Counted from the first letter of the stretch, positions 9,138-18,224 are shown. The stretch is DNA of 64,000 bases from an uncultured Rhodobacterales bacterium (GCA_903873585.1 CAIQOV010000043.1:1-64000); one strand, 5' to 3'. The notes: a model not told the origin generated them from the letters alone. Translations and numbers: made by a program.

Positions 9138-9527
9138 TTAGCCCACCTTCGGGCTGGTCTTTTGGCGCTGACGGCGCAGGTGCATGGCGTAGAGGATCGG
9201 GGCCAGAACATGGTCATATGTCGCGCAGGCAAGGTGAAACACCCCCGGCAAACCCACCACCCACGCCGCAAACCGATACCTTGGCATTTGCGCCCAAAGC
9301 ACCCGAAAGGCTGGAATGCCCGATGTAATCTGGCCGTCGTGCAGCACATAAAGCCGCCTTGCGGCTGCATCCGCAGCCAGCCCCCATTCTTCGCGCGCAT
9401 CCGAGTTCAAATCATCAAACCGGATCGGCAGGCCCGTTTTGTCGGCATAGCGGGCATAATGCTGTATCTCGAAGTTACAGACAGGACAGGTGGCGTTGTA
9501 CAGAACACAGGTTTGGGCGTTTTTCAT
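9138..9527 (-). CDS. DCC-family thiol-disulfide oxidoreductase-like protein (DUF393)
   Basis: About 129 residues from ATG 9527; an alternative ATG at 9536 adds three residues, and the GAGG site lies close to 9527, so the start is not certain. The N-terminus VLYNATCPVCNFEI carries the CxxC of the thioredoxin-like DCC family. The conserved second half (GLPGVFHLACATYDHVLAP) fits DUF393, where a helix anchors the protein near the membrane. The function in the family is poorly known. It is first in the operon, two bases ahead of the ABC1 kinase gene. Confidence 0.85.
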   Translation of the reverse strand: MKNAQTCVLYNATCPVCNFEIQHYARYADKTGLPIRFDDLNSDAREEWGLAADAAARRLYVLHDGQITSGIPAFRVLWAQMPRYRFAAWVVGLPGVFHLACATYDHVLAPILYAMHLRRQRQKTSPKVG

Positions 9528-9578
9528 GCACCTCATTTAGGATTGCGTGCCGTGAAATCCAATAAACGGCGAACTTAT

Positions 9579-9740
9579 CTAATGGCCTTCGCGCGCAGCC
9601 GTGTCTTGCAAGGGCGTGCAAAGGCCAAACTCTGCCATCAATCTGCGCCGCATCGCGACAAAGTCGCTGTCGCTGCGGTCACGTGGGCGGGGCAGATTGA
9701 CCTCGATCAACCGCGCCAGAAGCGCGGGAGAGAATGGCTG
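9579..9740 (-). pseudogene. C-terminal fragment of an SsuB/TauB-like ABC transporter ATPase
   Basis: The minus-strand frame ending in TAG at 9579-9581 reads ALLARLIEVNLPRPRDRSDS then DFVAMRRRLMAEFG. The LPRPRDR segment and following helix are typical of the last 50 residues of nitrate/sulfonate/taurine importer ATPases. No Walker motifs remain; the upstream DNA is in another frame and belongs to a different gene. This is debris, not a functional gene. Confidence 0.5.
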
Positions 9741-9830
9741 CCCTTGTAGACAGGGCTGCCCACGATCAGCACATCGGCTGACAAAAGACTGTCAACATTT
9801 GTCGTGTATAATGACGCGAACCGCCCCCCA
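9737..9830 (-). pseudogene. Fragment of an NADPH-dependent FMN reductase (SsuE/MsuE-like)
   Basis: The minus-strand translation SLLSADVLIVGSPVYKGS (frame through 9737-9745) is the flavin-loop segment of SsuE-type FMN reductases (ADxLIVGSPVYKGSYTG). It stops matching exactly where the ABC ATPase fragment begins in a different frame. The two pieces together suggest the collapsed remains of a sulfonate-use (ssu) locus. Confidence 0.45.
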
Positions 9831-9840
9831 AGGCCATTCC

Positions 9841-10090
9841 AAAGATCGGGGCGAATCTAGGGTGCGATGCCCGCGAAGGCGATTTTGACAACGGAAATCT
9901 TCTGTTTTACGCCTCAACCCTTTACAGGATCGACCACCTTAACCCCGAAGGCGCTACCGCTCTGCGCGCCCTTCGTCTTGCGGTTTGGCGCAAACACCTT
10001 GATCCCCCGACATATCTAGGCGACTTTGCCCGCAAGCGGCAAGCCGTTTGGGGAATGTCTGTTTCCATAACGCCATGAAAGGTGGGGGTG
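9841..10090 (+). other. Region before the polyol operon; unexplained open stretch
   Basis: A + strand frame is open to TGA at 10076-10078 and reads NLLFYASTLYRIDHLNPEGA then TALRALRLAVWRKH. It has no start codon with a ribosome site and I do not recognise it. It may be the tail of another broken gene next to the ssu debris. The promoter of the HAD gene should also be here, but none could be picked out. Confidence 0.25.
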
Positions 10091-10771
10091 ATGCATCAAG
10101 ATGGTATTGATCTGGTCATCTTCGATTGTGATGGCGTGCTGATTGATTCAGAAATCATCAGCGCGCGCATGTTGGTGGCGGCCTTGGCCGATCTGGGGGT
10201 GCGCATCGACATGGCCTATGTCGCGCAGCACTTCTTGGGGCGCAGTTACCCCACCGTCATGGCGCAAATCCGGCGTGAGTTTGGCTTGGATCTGCCGGCA
10301 GAGTTTGAAGACGCTTACCGAAGCCGTCTGATGGCAGCGTTTGAGCAGGGCCTGACGGTGATGCCCGATGTAAGCCAAGTGTTGCAAGACTTGGCCCTGC
10401 CGTGGTGTGTGGCAACGTCATCCAGCCCCAAACGTGCCGCGCGGTCGCTAGAGATTGTGCAGTTGGATCGGCTGGTGGGCGATGGGCTTTACACCGCCTC
10501 TATGGTGGCGCGGGGCAAGCCTGCGCCGGATTTGTTCTTGCACGCAGCGCAGCAACGTGGGGTGGCCCCAAACCGCTGTCTGGTGATCGAAGACAGTCTG
10601 AACGGCGTGCGCGCTGGCATTGCGGCGGGCATGCAGGTGTGGCGCTTTACCGGCGGCAGCCACCTTGCGGGCCAAAGTTTGGATGCGCCCGAAGATGCCC
10701 GCGCGACCCTGCACTTTGACCGTTTCGCCGATTTCTTCACCCTATCCCCAGCCCTTTTGCGGAGACCCTGA
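10091..10771 (+). CDS. HAD-superfamily sugar-phosphatase / beta-phosphoglucomutase-like hydrolase
   Basis: 226 residues from ATG 10091, chosen because GGTGGGGG lies just upstream; a GTG at 10082 is possible. HAD motifs: FDCDGVLIDS (nucleophile Asp-12, acid Asp-14), ATSSSPKR (motif II), the Lys in RGKPAPDLF (motif III) and VIEDSLNG (motif IV), with a helical cap between motifs I and II (subfamily IA). The likely role is dephosphorylation of a small phosphorylated sugar or polyol, clearing by-products of polyol use. Its stop overlaps the ATG of the SmoC-like regulator gene, so the two are translationally coupled and belong to the polyol locus. Confidence 0.85.
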   Translation: MHQDGIDLVIFDCDGVLIDSEIISARMLVAALADLGVRIDMAYVAQHFLGRSYPTVMAQIRREFGLDLPAEFEDAYRSRLMAAFEQGLTVMPDVSQVLQDLALPWCVATSSSPKRAARSLEIVQLDRLVGDGLYTASMVARGKPAPDLFLHAAQQRGVAPNRCLVIEDSLNGVRAGIAAGMQVWRFTGGSHLAGQSLDAPEDARATLHFDRFADFFTLSPALLRRP

Positions 10772-11736
10772 TGGCGCGCATTCTTACGACAGCCCCCGCC
10801 GAACCCTCGTTGCACGATGAAGCGGCGCGCGCGGGGTGGCTGTATTATCTGGGCGGGCTAACACAGGATCAGATCGCGTCCGAGCTGGGCGTGTCGCGCC
10901 AAAGGGCGCAGCGCTTGGTCAGCCGCGCTGTGGCGGAAGGCTTGATTCAAGTGCGCCTGTCGCACCGCATCGGCGCTTGCCTGACACTGGAAGCGGAACT
11001 GACCGACCGTTACGGGCTGACGCGCTGTCGGGTTGCGCCCTCGCCGGGAACGGGGGGGGATTTGGTGCGCGCCACCTCGCCCGCCGCTGCGGCTGAACTG
11101 GAACGGGTGTTGCGGATGCCTGAACCCAAGGTGATCGCCCTTGGCACAGGGCGCAGTATGCGCGGCATGGTTGACGCGATGGAGACGGTGGATGCCAGCC
11201 AACACCGTTTGGTGTCGATGATCGGCAATATCGCGCCTGATGGGTCAGCCAGTTTCTTCGATGTTGTCATGCGCATCGCCGATAAAGTGCGCGCGCCGCA
11301 TTATCCCATGCCCGTGCCCGTGATCTCTCCGACCCCCGAAGAGAATGCAGCGTTTCACGCGCTGGGGCCGGTGCGCAAAGTGGTTGATCTGGCGCGCTCG
11401 GCGGATGTGATTTTTGTCGGTGTCGGCCAGATGTCAAATGATGCGCCGCTGCTGGCAGACGGCTTTGTTTCGCGCGCCGAACTTGACGAGATGCAGGCGG
11501 CAGGGGCGACCGGCGAAGTGGCCGGTTGGGTCTATGATTCGCAGGGCAATTATCTTGACGTTGGCACAAACCGGCGCACTGGCGGGGTGCGGGTGGAACA
11601 AGGATTGGCCCGAATGGCGGTGGGAATCGCTGCTGGCCCCAGCAAAGTGCGCGCGATTGCTGCGGCGCTGCAATCACGCATTATCAACGGCTTGGTCACT
11701 GAAGAAGCCACCGCAAGCGCCATTTTAGCGCTGTAA
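10771..11736 (+). CDS. smoC: SorC/DeoR-family polyol operon regulator SmoC
   Basis: 321 residues. The N-terminal HTH (LTQDQIASELGVSRQRAQRL, residues about 30-50) has the recognition helix seen in SorC/DeoR-type regulators. The rest is the sugar-binding effector domain, with IALGTGRSMRGMVDAM and VGVGQMSNDAPLL as the phosphosugar-isomerase-like loops. In Rhodobacter the homologue controls sorbitol/mannitol genes; here it lies directly upstream of smoE in the same direction. It overlaps the HAD gene by one base. An inverted repeat in the smoE leader is a candidate operator. Confidence 0.9.
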   Translation: MARILTTAPAEPSLHDEAARAGWLYYLGGLTQDQIASELGVSRQRAQRLVSRAVAEGLIQVRLSHRIGACLTLEAELTDRYGLTRCRVAPSPGTGGDLVRATSPAAAAELERVLRMPEPKVIALGTGRSMRGMVDAMETVDASQHRLVSMIGNIAPDGSASFFDVVMRIADKVRAPHYPMPVPVISPTPEENAAFHALGPVRKVVDLARSADVIFVGVGQMSNDAPLLADGFVSRAELDEMQAAGATGEVAGWVYDSQGNYLDVGTNRRTGGVRVEQGLARMAVGIAAGPSKVRAIAAALQSRIINGLVTEEATASAILAL

Positions 11737-11842
11737 CCCTTTGCAGGTGCAGCAATTAAAAGGGCTTGACGGATCGCATCCAGTTATGAGCAATTAACCA
11801 CTAAGCGATGAAATGCTCACTCGCTGATCTGGGAGGATACAA
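11737..11842 (+). promoter_or_regulatory. smoE leader with candidate SmoC operator
   Basis: An inverted pair TGAGCA (11787-11792) and TGCTCA (11814-11819) is spaced by 21 bases. A TTGAC-type element is at about 11766. A strong GGGAGG site (11831-11836) precedes the smoE ATG. Promoter assignment is tentative because no good -10 at standard spacing was found. Confidence 0.4.
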
Positions 11843-13156
11843 ATGACGATGACGCTGCGCGCGCTGCTAGGCGCAACGGCTGCGCTTGCCCTGACGGGCA
11901 TGGCGATGGCTGAGACGACCGAGATCACTGTGGCCACCGTGAACAACGGCGACATGATCCGGATGCAAGGGTTGATGGATGACTTTTACGCCAAGAACCC
12001 CGACATCCATGTGAACTGGGTGACGCTGGAAGAAAACGTCCTGCGCCAGAAAGTCACAACCGACATCGCCACCAAAGGCGGTCAGTTTGACGTGTTGACC
12101 ATCGGCACCTACGAAGTTCCGATCTGGGGCAAGCAAGGCTGGCTGGTGTCGCTGGACGATCTGCCGGAAGATTACAACAAAGCCGACCTGCTGCCCGCAA
12201 TCGCTGGCGGTTTGACGGTGGATGGCCACCTGTACGCCTCGCCCTTCTACGGCGAAAGCTCGATGGTCATGTACCGCAAAGACCTGATGGACGCCGCTGG
12301 CCTAACCATGCCCGACGCACCCACTTGGACCGACATCGAAAAGGCCGCTGCGGCCATGACCGACAAGTCGAAAGAACAGTACGGTATCTGCCTGCGTGGC
12401 AAAGCCGGCTGGGGCGAGAACATGGCCTTCCTGACGGCTATGTCCAACTCGTTTGGCGCCAAGTGGTTCGACATGGATTGGAAGCCCCAGTTCGACCAGA
12501 AGCCTTGGGCTGACACGCTGGCCTTCTATCTGCACCTGATGAACGACTACGGCCCCCCCGGTGCCTCGAACAACGGCTTCAACGAAAACCTCGCTTTGAT
12601 GCAACAAGGCCATTGCGGCATGTGGATCGACGCGACCGTGGCTGCTTCGTTCGTGACGGGCAAAGACAGCACCGTTGCTGACAAGATGGCCTTCGCTTTG
12701 GCCCCCGACAATGGTCTGGGCAAGCGCGGCAACTGGCTGTGGGCTTGGTCTTTGGCCATTCCGGCAGGCACGCAGAAAGAAGCTGCAGCTAAGGCTTTCG
12801 TGAACTGGGCAACCAACCCCGCCTATCTGGAACTGGTCGCTTCGAAAGAAGGCTGGGCCAACGTTCCTCCGGGCACGCGCACCTCGCTGTATGCCAACCC
12901 CGAATATGCCAAGGTTCCCTTCGCCAAGATGACGCTGGATAGCATCAACGCGGCTGACCCGACGCATCCGACCGTGGATGAAGTGCCTTATGTTGGCGTG
13001 CAGTTCGTGGCTATTCCTGAGTTTGCAGGGATCGCAACCGAAGTGGGCCAGCAATTCTCGGCCGCTTTGGCTGGCACGACCACGGCAGCTGATGCCTTGG
13101 CCGCAGCCCAAGAGCTGACAACGACCGAAATGACCAAAGCCGGTTACATCAAGTAA
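11843..13156 (+). CDS. smoE: Polyol (sorbitol/mannitol) ABC transporter substrate-binding protein SmoE
   Basis: 437 residues. A Sec signal peptide (LLGATAALALTGMAMAETTE, cleavage after AMA about residue 23) sends it to the periplasm. The mature part is a cluster B/family 1 sugar-binding protein of the MalE type (GGQFDVLTIGTYEVPIWGKQ, SPFYGESSMVMYRKDL, PAGTQKEAAAKAFVNWATNP). The downstream permeases, ATPase and polyol dehydrogenases identify it as SmoE. It is followed by a stable hairpin, which probably lets the binding protein be made in excess of the membrane subunits. Confidence 0.92.
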   Translation: MTMTLRALLGATAALALTGMAMAETTEITVATVNNGDMIRMQGLMDDFYAKNPDIHVNWVTLEENVLRQKVTTDIATKGGQFDVLTIGTYEVPIWGKQGWLVSLDDLPEDYNKADLLPAIAGGLTVDGHLYASPFYGESSMVMYRKDLMDAAGLTMPDAPTWTDIEKAAAAMTDKSKEQYGICLRGKAGWGENMAFLTAMSNSFGAKWFDMDWKPQFDQKPWADTLAFYLHLMNDYGPPGASNNGFNENLALMQQGHCGMWIDATVAASFVTGKDSTVADKMAFALAPDNGLGKRGNWLWAWSLAIPAGTQKEAAAKAFVNWATNPAYLELVASKEGWANVPPGTRTSLYANPEYAKVPFAKMTLDSINAADPTHPTVDEVPYVGVQFVAIPEFAGIATEVGQQFSAALAGTTTAADALAAAQELTTTEMTKAGYIK

Positions 13157-13160
13157 CCAA

Positions 13161-13197
13161 CAAAGGGGCCGCCGTCTTTCAAGGGGTGGCCCCTTTG
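13161..13197 (+). terminator. Hairpin after smoE (partial terminator or mRNA stabiliser)
   Basis: A 10-bp perfect stem, CAAAGGGGCC (13161-13170) with GGCCCCTTTG (13188-13197), followed by CCTTTTCT. Its position between binding-protein and permease genes is typical of transcript attenuation. Confidence 0.8.
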
Positions 13198-13262
13198 CCT
13201 TTTCTGCCCGCGCCAAAGCGCTTAGTCTATTCCCGAAATTGCACCCGAACCGGAGGTTTGCC

Positions 13263-14135
13263 GTGGCAACCCAACATTCCCGTATGGCCGCACGTTTGAT
13301 GGTGGCCCCCTCGGTCGGACTGTTGTTTGTCTGGATGATCGTGCCGTTGGTGACGACGATTTACTTCAGCTTTTTGATCTACAACCAACTGTATCCCGAC
13401 CGCCAAGGCTGGGCGGGGTTTGACAATTACTATTACTTTCTGACCGATCGTTCGTTTATGGAAGCGATCTGGAATTCGATCGTGCTGGTGGGTGGCGTTT
13501 TGATCGTCACCGTGATCGGCGGGATCCTTCTTGCCTTGCTGTTGAACATGCCGTTTTGGGGCCAAGGGATTGTGCGCATCATGGTGATTGCGCCGTTCTT
13601 TGTAATGCCCACGGTGTCGGCCTTGGTGTGGAAGAATATGTTCATGAACCCCGTGAACGGGATGTTCGCCCATATCGCCAAGGGCTTGGGGTTAGAACCG
13701 TTTGACTTTCTGGGCCATGCGCCCATGGCCTCGATCATCGGGATCGTGTCTTGGGAATGGCTGCCCTTTGCCACGCTGATCTTGCTGACCGCTCTGCAAT
13801 CGCTGGACAGCGAGCAACAAGAAGCCGCCGAGATGGACGGCGCAGGACGCCTGAGCCGCTTTATCTACCTGACCCTGCCGCATCTGACCCGTGCCATCAC
13901 GGTTGTCATCTTGATACAAACGATCTTCTTGCTGTCGATCTATGCCGAAATCGCTGTCACCACCAATGGCGGGCCGGGCACGGCGACAACGACGATCACC
14001 TATCAGGTGGCGCTGCAATCTTTATACGACAACGATGTGGGCGGCGCTTCGGCGGGCGGCATCGTGGCGGTTATTTTGGCCAACATCGTCGCGGTCTTTG
14101 TGATGCGGATGATTGGCAAGAACTTGGACGCATGA
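13263..14135 (+). CDS. smoF: Polyol ABC transporter permease SmoF
   Basis: 290 residues from GTG 13263, chosen because CGGAGG lies seven bases upstream; an upstream ATG at 13239 has no site and lies in the leader. It is a MalF-type inner-membrane permease with about six membrane spans, and the EAA loop EQQEAAEMDGAGRLSRFIYL is the contact for the SmoK ATPase. It ends in an ATGA overlap with smoG. It forms the membrane channel with SmoG for sorbitol/mannitol uptake. Confidence 0.92.
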   Translation: MATQHSRMAARLMVAPSVGLLFVWMIVPLVTTIYFSFLIYNQLYPDRQGWAGFDNYYYFLTDRSFMEAIWNSIVLVGGVLIVTVIGGILLALLLNMPFWGQGIVRIMVIAPFFVMPTVSALVWKNMFMNPVNGMFAHIAKGLGLEPFDFLGHAPMASIIGIVSWEWLPFATLILLTALQSLDSEQQEAAEMDGAGRLSRFIYLTLPHLTRAITVVILIQTIFLLSIYAEIAVTTNGGPGTATTTITYQVALQSLYDNDVGGASAGGIVAVILANIVAVFVMRMIGKNLDA

Positions 14136-14968
14136 CCATGGCCCGTAAACCCACCACCGCTGCCAAAACCACCGTCACGCTTCTGGCTTGGGGGATTGGC
14201 TTGCTGATCTTCTTTCCCATCCTGTGGACGGTTTTGATGAGCTTTCATTCCGAAGGCGATGCGATCAAATCGCCTTGGGATATGCTCACCTCGGTCTGGA
14301 GTTTTGAAAGCTATGCCGAGGTGCAGACACGTTCAAACTACGCGCTTCACTTCTTCAATTCGGTCGTGATCTCGGTCGGGTCAACGCTGTTAGCACTCGC
14401 CATTGCCATTCCCGCCGCTTGGGCCATGGCCTTTGTGCCGGGGCGGCGGACCAAAGATTTGCTGATGTGGATGCTATCAACCAAGATGATGCCCGCCGTG
14501 GGTGTCTTGATCCCGATGTATTTGGGCTTCAAAAACATGGGTCTGCTGGACAGCCGCTTGGGGCTGGTGGCGGTGATGACGCTGATCAACCTGCCCATCG
14601 TGGTGTGGATGCTGTACACCTATTTCAAGGAAATCCCCGGCGAAATCCTTGAAGCCGCGCGGATGGACGGGGCGAGTTTGCGCAGCGAAATCATCTATGT
14701 GCTAACCCCGATGGCGCTGCCGGGCATTGCTTCAACCCTGCTGTTGAACGTCATTCTGGCATGGAACGAGGCGTTTTGGACCTTGCAACTGACCACGCAT
14801 GACGCAGCCCCCCTGACACAGTTCATCGCCAGCTACTCCTCTCCAGAGGGGCTGTTTTACGCAAAACTTTCGGCGGCCTCTACCATGGCCATTGCGCCGA
14901 TCCTGATCTTGGGCTGGTTCAGCCAGAAACAACTCGTCCGTGGCCTAACCTTTGGCGCGGTGAAGTGA
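14132..14968 (+). CDS. smoG: Polyol ABC transporter permease SmoG
   Basis: 278 residues from ATG 14132 (second ATG at 14138). It is a MalG-type permease: a first span near LLAWGIGLLIFFPILWTVLM, the EAA loop EILEAARMDGASLRSEIIYV, and the C-terminal LGWFSQKQLVRGLTFGAVK ending usual for this group. It partners SmoF. Overlap with smoF and a six-base gap to smoK imply one transcript. Confidence 0.92.
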   Translation: MTMARKPTTAAKTTVTLLAWGIGLLIFFPILWTVLMSFHSEGDAIKSPWDMLTSVWSFESYAEVQTRSNYALHFFNSVVISVGSTLLALAIAIPAAWAMAFVPGRRTKDLLMWMLSTKMMPAVGVLIPMYLGFKNMGLLDSRLGLVAVMTLINLPIVVWMLYTYFKEIPGEILEAARMDGASLRSEIIYVLTPMALPGIASTLLLNVILAWNEAFWTLQLTTHDAAPLTQFIASYSSPEGLFYAKLSAASTMAIAPILILGWFSQKQLVRGLTFGAVK

Positions 14969-14974
14969 GGCATT

Positions 14975-15973
14975 ATGGGACATATCACGCTTAAATCTGT
15001 GCGAAAAACCTTTGGCGAAGCGGATGTGATCCCCGCCATCGACCTGACCATCCAAGATGGCGAGTTTGCGGTGTTCGTAGGCCCATCAGGCTGCGGCAAA
15101 TCAACCTTGCTGCGGTTGATTGCGGGGCTAGAAGATGTGACAGCAGGCGATATTCAGATTGACGGGGTCAACGCCACCGATCTGCCCGCCGCCAAACGTG
15201 GCCTTGCGATGGTGTTTCAATCTTACGCGCTGTATCCGCATATGTCGGTGCGCAAAAACATCGCCTTTCCGCTGAAAATGGCCGGGATGAGTGCCGCTGA
15301 GCAAGAAGCCAAGGTGCAAGCCGCCGCCAAAGTGCTGAACCTGACCGCCTATCTTGACCGCAAGCCGGGCCAATTGTCAGGCGGTCAGCGCCAGCGCGTT
15401 GCCATCGGGCGGGCGATTGTGCGTGAACCCAAGGCGTTCTTGTTTGATGAACCGCTGTCAAACCTTGATGCCGCGTTGCGCGTGGCGATGCGGCAGGAAA
15501 TCATCGAACTGCACCAGCACCTGAAAACCACGATGATCTATGTGACGCACGATCAGGTTGAAGCCATGACCATGGCTGACAAGATCTTTGTGCTGAATGC
15601 AGGGCGGATCGAACAGGCAGGCTCGCCGTTGGAACTTTACAACCACCCTGCGAACATCTTTGTTGCAGGCTTTATCGGCTCTCCCAAGATGAACCTGATC
15701 ACGGGGGCCGAAGCCGAAAAGCTGGGCGCCACCACAATTGGCGTGCGCCCCGAGCATCTGGATATTGTCGAAGCGGGCGGCTGGTCGGGCGTGGTGGGCT
15801 TGGCTGAACACTTGGGGTCGGACACCTATTTGAAGATCACCACAGATCAGGTCGGCACAATCACCCTGCGCGCGGGGGGCGAGGTGCATTTGCGCCACGG
15901 TGACGCGGTGCGACTGGCCCCAAGAGCGGGAAAAGTTCACCGCTTTGGCGCTGATGGAAAGGCTATGGCATGA
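14975..15973 (+). CDS. smoK: Polyol ABC transporter ATP-binding protein SmoK
   Basis: 332 residues of the MalK/UgpC type. Walker [10 protein letters not shown] (residues about 32-40), Q-loop [10 protein letters not shown], signature [15 protein letters not shown], Walker [13 protein letters not shown] and H-loop [10 protein letters not shown] are all intact. The C-terminal region ([29 protein letters not shown]) is the TOBE/OB regulatory domain. It energises the SmoF/SmoG channel. The stop overlaps the ATG of smoS. Confidence 0.93.
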   Translation: MGHITLKSVRKTFGEADVIPAIDLTIQDGEFAVFVGPSGCGKSTLLRLIAGLEDVTAGDIQIDGVNATDLPAAKRGLAMVFQSYALYPHMSVRKNIAFPLKMAGMSAAEQEAKVQAAAKVLNLTAYLDRKPGQLSGGQRQRVAIGRAIVREPKAFLFDEPLSNLDAALRVAMRQEIIELHQHLKTTMIYVTHDQVEAMTMADKIFVLNAGRIEQAGSPLELYNHPANIFVAGFIGSPKMNLITGAEAEKLGATTIGVRPEHLDIVEAGGWSGVVGLAEHLGSDTYLKITTDQVGTITLRAGGEVHLRHGDAVRLAPRAGKVHRFGADGKAMA

Positions 15974-16740
15974 AACTGGCAGGAAAAACCGCGCTGATCA
16001 CCGGCGCTGCACGCGGCATCGGGCTAGAGTTCGCCCGCGCCTATATCGCCCAAGGCGCGCGGGTCGCTTTGGCTGACATCAACGCGCAAGCGGTGGCGCA
16101 GGCCGCAGCCGACCTTGGGCCGCAGGCTTTGGGCATTCAGATTGATGTAACCCAAGCCGACAGCATCGAAGCAAGCTTTGCCCAAGTGATTGAAAAGATG
16201 GGCAAGCTGGATATCTTGATCAATAATGCCGCCTTGTTTTCCGCCGCGCCGATTGTCGAAATCACCCGCGCCGATTACGACCGTTTGTTCGCGGTGAACG
16301 TGGCAGGCACCCTGTTTTGCCTGCAAGCCGCCGCCCGCCATATGATTGCGCGCGGTGAAGGTGGCAAGATCATCAACATGGCCAGCCAAGCCGGTCGGCG
16401 CGGCGAGGGGTTGGTGGGCGTGTACTGCGCCACCAAAGCCGCCGTGATCAGCCTGACCCAAAGCGCAGGTCTTGACCTGATCAAGCACAAAATCAACGTC
16501 AACGCCATCGCCCCCGGTGTGGTGGACGGCGCGCATTGGGACGGGGTGGACGCGTTTTTCGCCAAGTACGAAGGCAAAGCGCCCGGCCAGAAAAAGCGCG
16601 AAGTGGGGGCTGCGGTTCCCTTTGGGCGCATGGGTGTGGCGCAAGACCTGACCGGAATGGCGGTGTTCTTAGCCTCGACCGATGCAGATTACATCGTCTC
16701 GCAATGCTTTGGCGTCGATGGTGGGAACTGGATGGCATGA
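15970..16740 (+). CDS. smoS: Sorbitol dehydrogenase SmoS (short-chain dehydrogenase)
   Basis: 256 residues. NAD-binding [12 protein letters not shown] near the N-terminus, NNAALFS, catalytic Ser in [10 protein letters not shown] and the YxxxK motif in [11 protein letters not shown]. The homologue in Rhodobacter sphaeroides oxidises sorbitol to fructose (also galactitol and L-iditol). Cytoplasmic; it acts after SmoEFGK uptake. Start overlaps smoK and end overlaps mtlK by four bases each, so expression is coupled. Confidence 0.92.
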   Translation: MKLAGKTALITGAARGIGLEFARAYIAQGARVALADINAQAVAQAAADLGPQALGIQIDVTQADSIEASFAQVIEKMGKLDILINNAALFSAAPIVEITRADYDRLFAVNVAGTLFCLQAAARHMIARGEGGKIINMASQAGRRGEGLVGVYCATKAAVISLTQSAGLDLIKHKINVNAIAPGVVDGAHWDGVDAFFAKYEGKAPGQKKREVGAAVPFGRMGVAQDLTGMAVFLASTDADYIVSQCFGVDGGNWMA

Positions 16741-18173
16741 CGATGCAAGCAACTTTACCCAACTATGACCGCAGCAAACTGACCGCCGGTATCGTGCATA
16801 TCGGCCTTGGCAACTTTCACCGCGCCCATTTGGCGGTGTATATGGATGACCTGTTCGCGATGGGCCTGAACCACGATTGGGCCATCATCGGCGCAGGCGT
16901 GCGTGCGCCCGATGCGCGGATGCGCGCGGCTTTGCAGGCGCAAGACTACCTTTCCACCGTGATCGAGCTTGATCCGACAGGCCGATCCGCCCGCCGCATC
17001 GGCTCGATGATCGACTTTCTGCCGGTTGAGCCTGACAACGCCAGCCTGATCGCCGCGATGACCCGCTCTGAAATTCGCATCGTCTCGCTGACTGTCACCG
17101 AGGGCGGCTATTTCGTCGATGCCAGTGGCCAGTTCGATGCCTCTTCGCCCGAGATTGTCGCCGACGGGGCAAACCCCACCCGCCCCGCCACCGCCTTTGG
17201 TGCGATTGTGGCCGCGCTGACCCTGCGCAGGGCGGCGGGAACCCAGCCTTTCACCGTGATGTCGTGCGACAACCTGCCCGGCAACGGCAAAGTTGCGCGT
17301 GATGCCGTGGTGGGCACAGCCCGCCTGTCAGACCCAGATCTTGCCACGTGGATCGACCAAAACGTCGCCTTCCCCAACGCCATGGTTGACCGCATCACCC
17401 CCGCCACTGGCCCGCGCGAACTGGCCATCGCGGCAGAGTTTGGCTTGGGCGCAGACCCTGTGCCCGTCACCTGCGAACCCTTTCGCCAATGGGTGCTGGA
17501 AGACACCTTCCCCGCAGGTCGCCCCGCTTGGGAGAAGGTGGGGGCCACCTTCACCGCCCATGTGCACGCCTTTGAAACCATGAAAATCCGCATCCTGAAC
17601 GGCGGCCACGCGCTGATCGCCTATCCCGGCGGGCTGAAAGACATTCACTTTGTGCACGAAGCCATGGCCGATCCGCTGATCTATGCCTTTCTGGATGCCG
17701 TAGAGTCGCGCGAGATTCTGCCCATTGTGCCCCCCGTGCCGCAGCAAGACCTGTTGGCCTATAAATCCCTGATCTTGCAACGTTTTTCGAACCCTGATGT
17801 TGCCGATACCGAACGCCGCTTGTGTCTTGACGGATCAAACCGCCAGCCCAAGTTTATCGTCCCCTCTATCCGCGATGCCTTGGCCGCAGGCCATCAGGCC
17901 AAGGGCCTAACCCTGCTGTCCGCCCTGTGGTGCCGCTATTGTTACGGTGTGACCGAGGCCGGCGAACAGATCGCGCCCAACGACCCCAACTGGGACGCTT
18001 TGCAAACCCGCGCCCACGCGGCCCGCAGCACTCCGGCGGTTTGGATCGGGATGGAACAGGTCTACGGTGACTTGGCCCAGAACGCAGACTTCGTAGCGCG
18101 CTTTGCCGAGGCTTTGGATTTTGTCTGGACACACGGCGTGGACGCCGCCCTGAAGCGCTACATCGGTCACTGA
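16737..18173 (+). CDS. mtlK: Mannitol 2-dehydrogenase MtlK
   Basis: 478 residues from ATG 16737 (ATG 16743 is an alternative). Polyol-specific long-chain dehydrogenase family: N-terminal VHIGLGNFHRAHLAVYMDDL (NAD-binding), and the catalytic K..N..H pattern in MKIRILNGGHALIAYPGG. Converts D-mannitol (and D-arabinitol) to fructose (xylulose). Last gene of the polyol operon here. No fructokinase or xylulokinase follows, unlike some Rhodobacter loci. A strong hairpin follows. Confidence 0.93.
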   Translation: MTMQATLPNYDRSKLTAGIVHIGLGNFHRAHLAVYMDDLFAMGLNHDWAIIGAGVRAPDARMRAALQAQDYLSTVIELDPTGRSARRIGSMIDFLPVEPDNASLIAAMTRSEIRIVSLTVTEGGYFVDASGQFDASSPEIVADGANPTRPATAFGAIVAALTLRRAAGTQPFTVMSCDNLPGNGKVARDAVVGTARLSDPDLATWIDQNVAFPNAMVDRITPATGPRELAIAAEFGLGADPVPVTCEPFRQWVLEDTFPAGRPAWEKVGATFTAHVHAFETMKIRILNGGHALIAYPGGLKDIHFVHEAMADPLIYAFLDAVESREILPIVPPVPQQDLLAYKSLILQRFSNPDVADTERRLCLDGSNRQPKFIVPSIRDALAAGHQAKGLTLLSALWCRYCYGVTEAGEQIAPNDPNWDALQTRAHAARSTPAVWIGMEQVYGDLAQNADFVARFAEALDFVWTHGVDAALKRYIGH

Positions 18174-18181
18174 CCCAAGCT

Positions 18182-18224
18182 TGGGGGATGAACCCAAGGC
18201 CGTAGGGCTTAGCTTCATCCCCCA
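18182..18224 (+). terminator. Terminator hairpin after mtlK
   Basis: TGGGGGATGAA (18182-18192) pairs perfectly with TTCATCCCCCA (18214-18224), an 11-bp stem. No long T-tract follows. It also lies at the 3' side of the opposing tRNA gene and may serve both directions. Confidence 0.65.

Noticed and set aside
9048-9749. 233-codon + strand frame opposite the DCC gene
   Set aside because: The DCC protein with its CxxC motif is on the other strand, and the remainder covers the ssu fragments; no family resemblance.
12302-13216. 304-codon minus-strand frame inside smoE
   Set aside because: Shadow of a well-supported binding-protein gene; long antisense frames are common at this GC.
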